NCBI GenBank assembly: GCA_018240285.1
Contig: JAFEGA010000030.1
Span: 1 to 52,633 of the forward strand
DNA: 52,633 bases
Origin: Pseudomonadota bacterium
GTDB lineage: Bacteria > Pseudomonadota > Gammaproteobacteria > Burkholderiales > Nitrosomonadaceae
Reading direction: 5' to 3'
Every line of letters starts with the position of its first letter. Position 1 is the first letter of the stretch. Below are positions 52,453 through 52,633 of the stretch, piece by piece. Position numbers and translations under genes: made by a program. Below the pieces are notes generated by a model. It was not told the DNA's origin, did not search any database, and saw nothing but the letters and a program-made list of their open reading frames with translations.

Positions 52453-52633
52453 ATGAATTATAGACCCCATTTCAATCTCGCCGCTTTTGATTCGCTGGAA
52501 TCGCAGCAGAAGCGTTTAGCGTTGCTCGGCAAAACGGCACAGATCGGGGAATGGTCGTATGTCTGCGCAACCAATTTTACCGTGTGGTCGGATTATCTCT
52601 ATGATTTTTATGAAGTGGATAAGCATTTTGAAT
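52453..52633 (+). CDS. Start of a PAS-domain signalling protein, cut by window end
   Basis: An ATG at 52453 opens a frame that runs to the end of the window (60 complete codons): MNYRPHFNLAAFDSLE, then LALLGKTAQIGEWSY and WSDYLYDFYEVDKHFE. The TAQIGEW...WSDYLYDFY part is a typical PAS domain opening (AQIGxWxxD....WSDELYxI). Such proteins continue as histidine kinases or GGDEF/EAL proteins, which cannot be seen here. Confidence 0.65.
   Translation, partial: MNYRPHFNLAAFDSLESQQKRLALLGKTAQIGEWSYVCATNFTVWSDYLYDFYEVDKHFE

Noticed and set aside
1..52633. CRISPR arrays
   Set aside because: No set of regularly spaced identical repeats with unique spacers was seen. The only tandem repeats are coding (4133-5050 and the HAF repeats) or the four 10-bp units at 7691.

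Overview
**Organism.** The window looks like a chromosome segment of an ammonia-oxidising betaproteobacterium of the Nitrosomonas type. The main clue is a gene at 24204-24548 for a His-rich periplasmic protein of the SmbP type, the small metal-binding protein first described in Nitrosomonas europaea. It sits next to hemH, hrcA, nadK and recN. PEP-CTERM proteins and secreted metal-binding candidates fit the same assignment. This is recognition of families, not a database match.

**1-4130.** A small lipoprotein, a TauE/SafE permease and an EVE-domain protein are read on the minus strand. They are followed by decayed mobile DNA: an IS5-type transposase remnant, a replication-initiator remnant, an IS3-family copy with both reading frames damaged, and a likely IS21 remnant. 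**4130-7610.** A repeat-bearing subtilase and a doubtful ORF.

**7611-23755.** A 16.1-kb genomic island bounded by a 45-bp direct repeat of the 3' part of tRNA-Asn(GUU). The intact tRNA is at the right end. Inside are a HAF-repeat PEP-CTERM protein, a fragment of a tRNA-Thr, a large HD-domain/Hsp90-type ATPase, a replication module with a tyrosine integrase (13272-16890), a run of integron-type cassettes with attC-like sites but no integron integrase (16967-19816), and a second replication module with a large serine recombinase (20249-23752). The two Rep-like proteins are homologous to each other, and the remnant at 2391-2642 is a third relative of the second one.

**23787-31135.** Core genes: smbP, hemH and hrcA (minus), nadK and recN (plus), and a membrane-fused spermidine synthase homologue.

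**31518-37732.** A set of exported-protein genes: a DUF1775/YcnI-like protein, a second secreted protein whose predicted mature form also starts with His, a TlpA-like thioredoxin, a DUF4266 lipoprotein, a DUF3570 outer-membrane protein and ApbE (FAD:protein FMN transferase). The DUF3570 protein carries a D-x-x-S-G-A-T sequence, the ApbE flavinylation motif. This suggests an envelope flavin redox system and is the most interesting lead in the core part. A 143-bp MITE sits between the DUF4266 and DUF3570 genes.

**37792-52633.** A PEP-CTERM metalloprotease, a secreted class-3 lipase, a tightly coupled AmmeMemoRadiSam B-A-radical SAM-hydrolase operon, RNase T2, a YiiX-like hydrolase, a second MITE, a trypsin-like protease, a Lon-type protease, a CDF metal transporter, two small hypothetical or motility-type genes, and the start of a PAS-domain protein cut by the window end.
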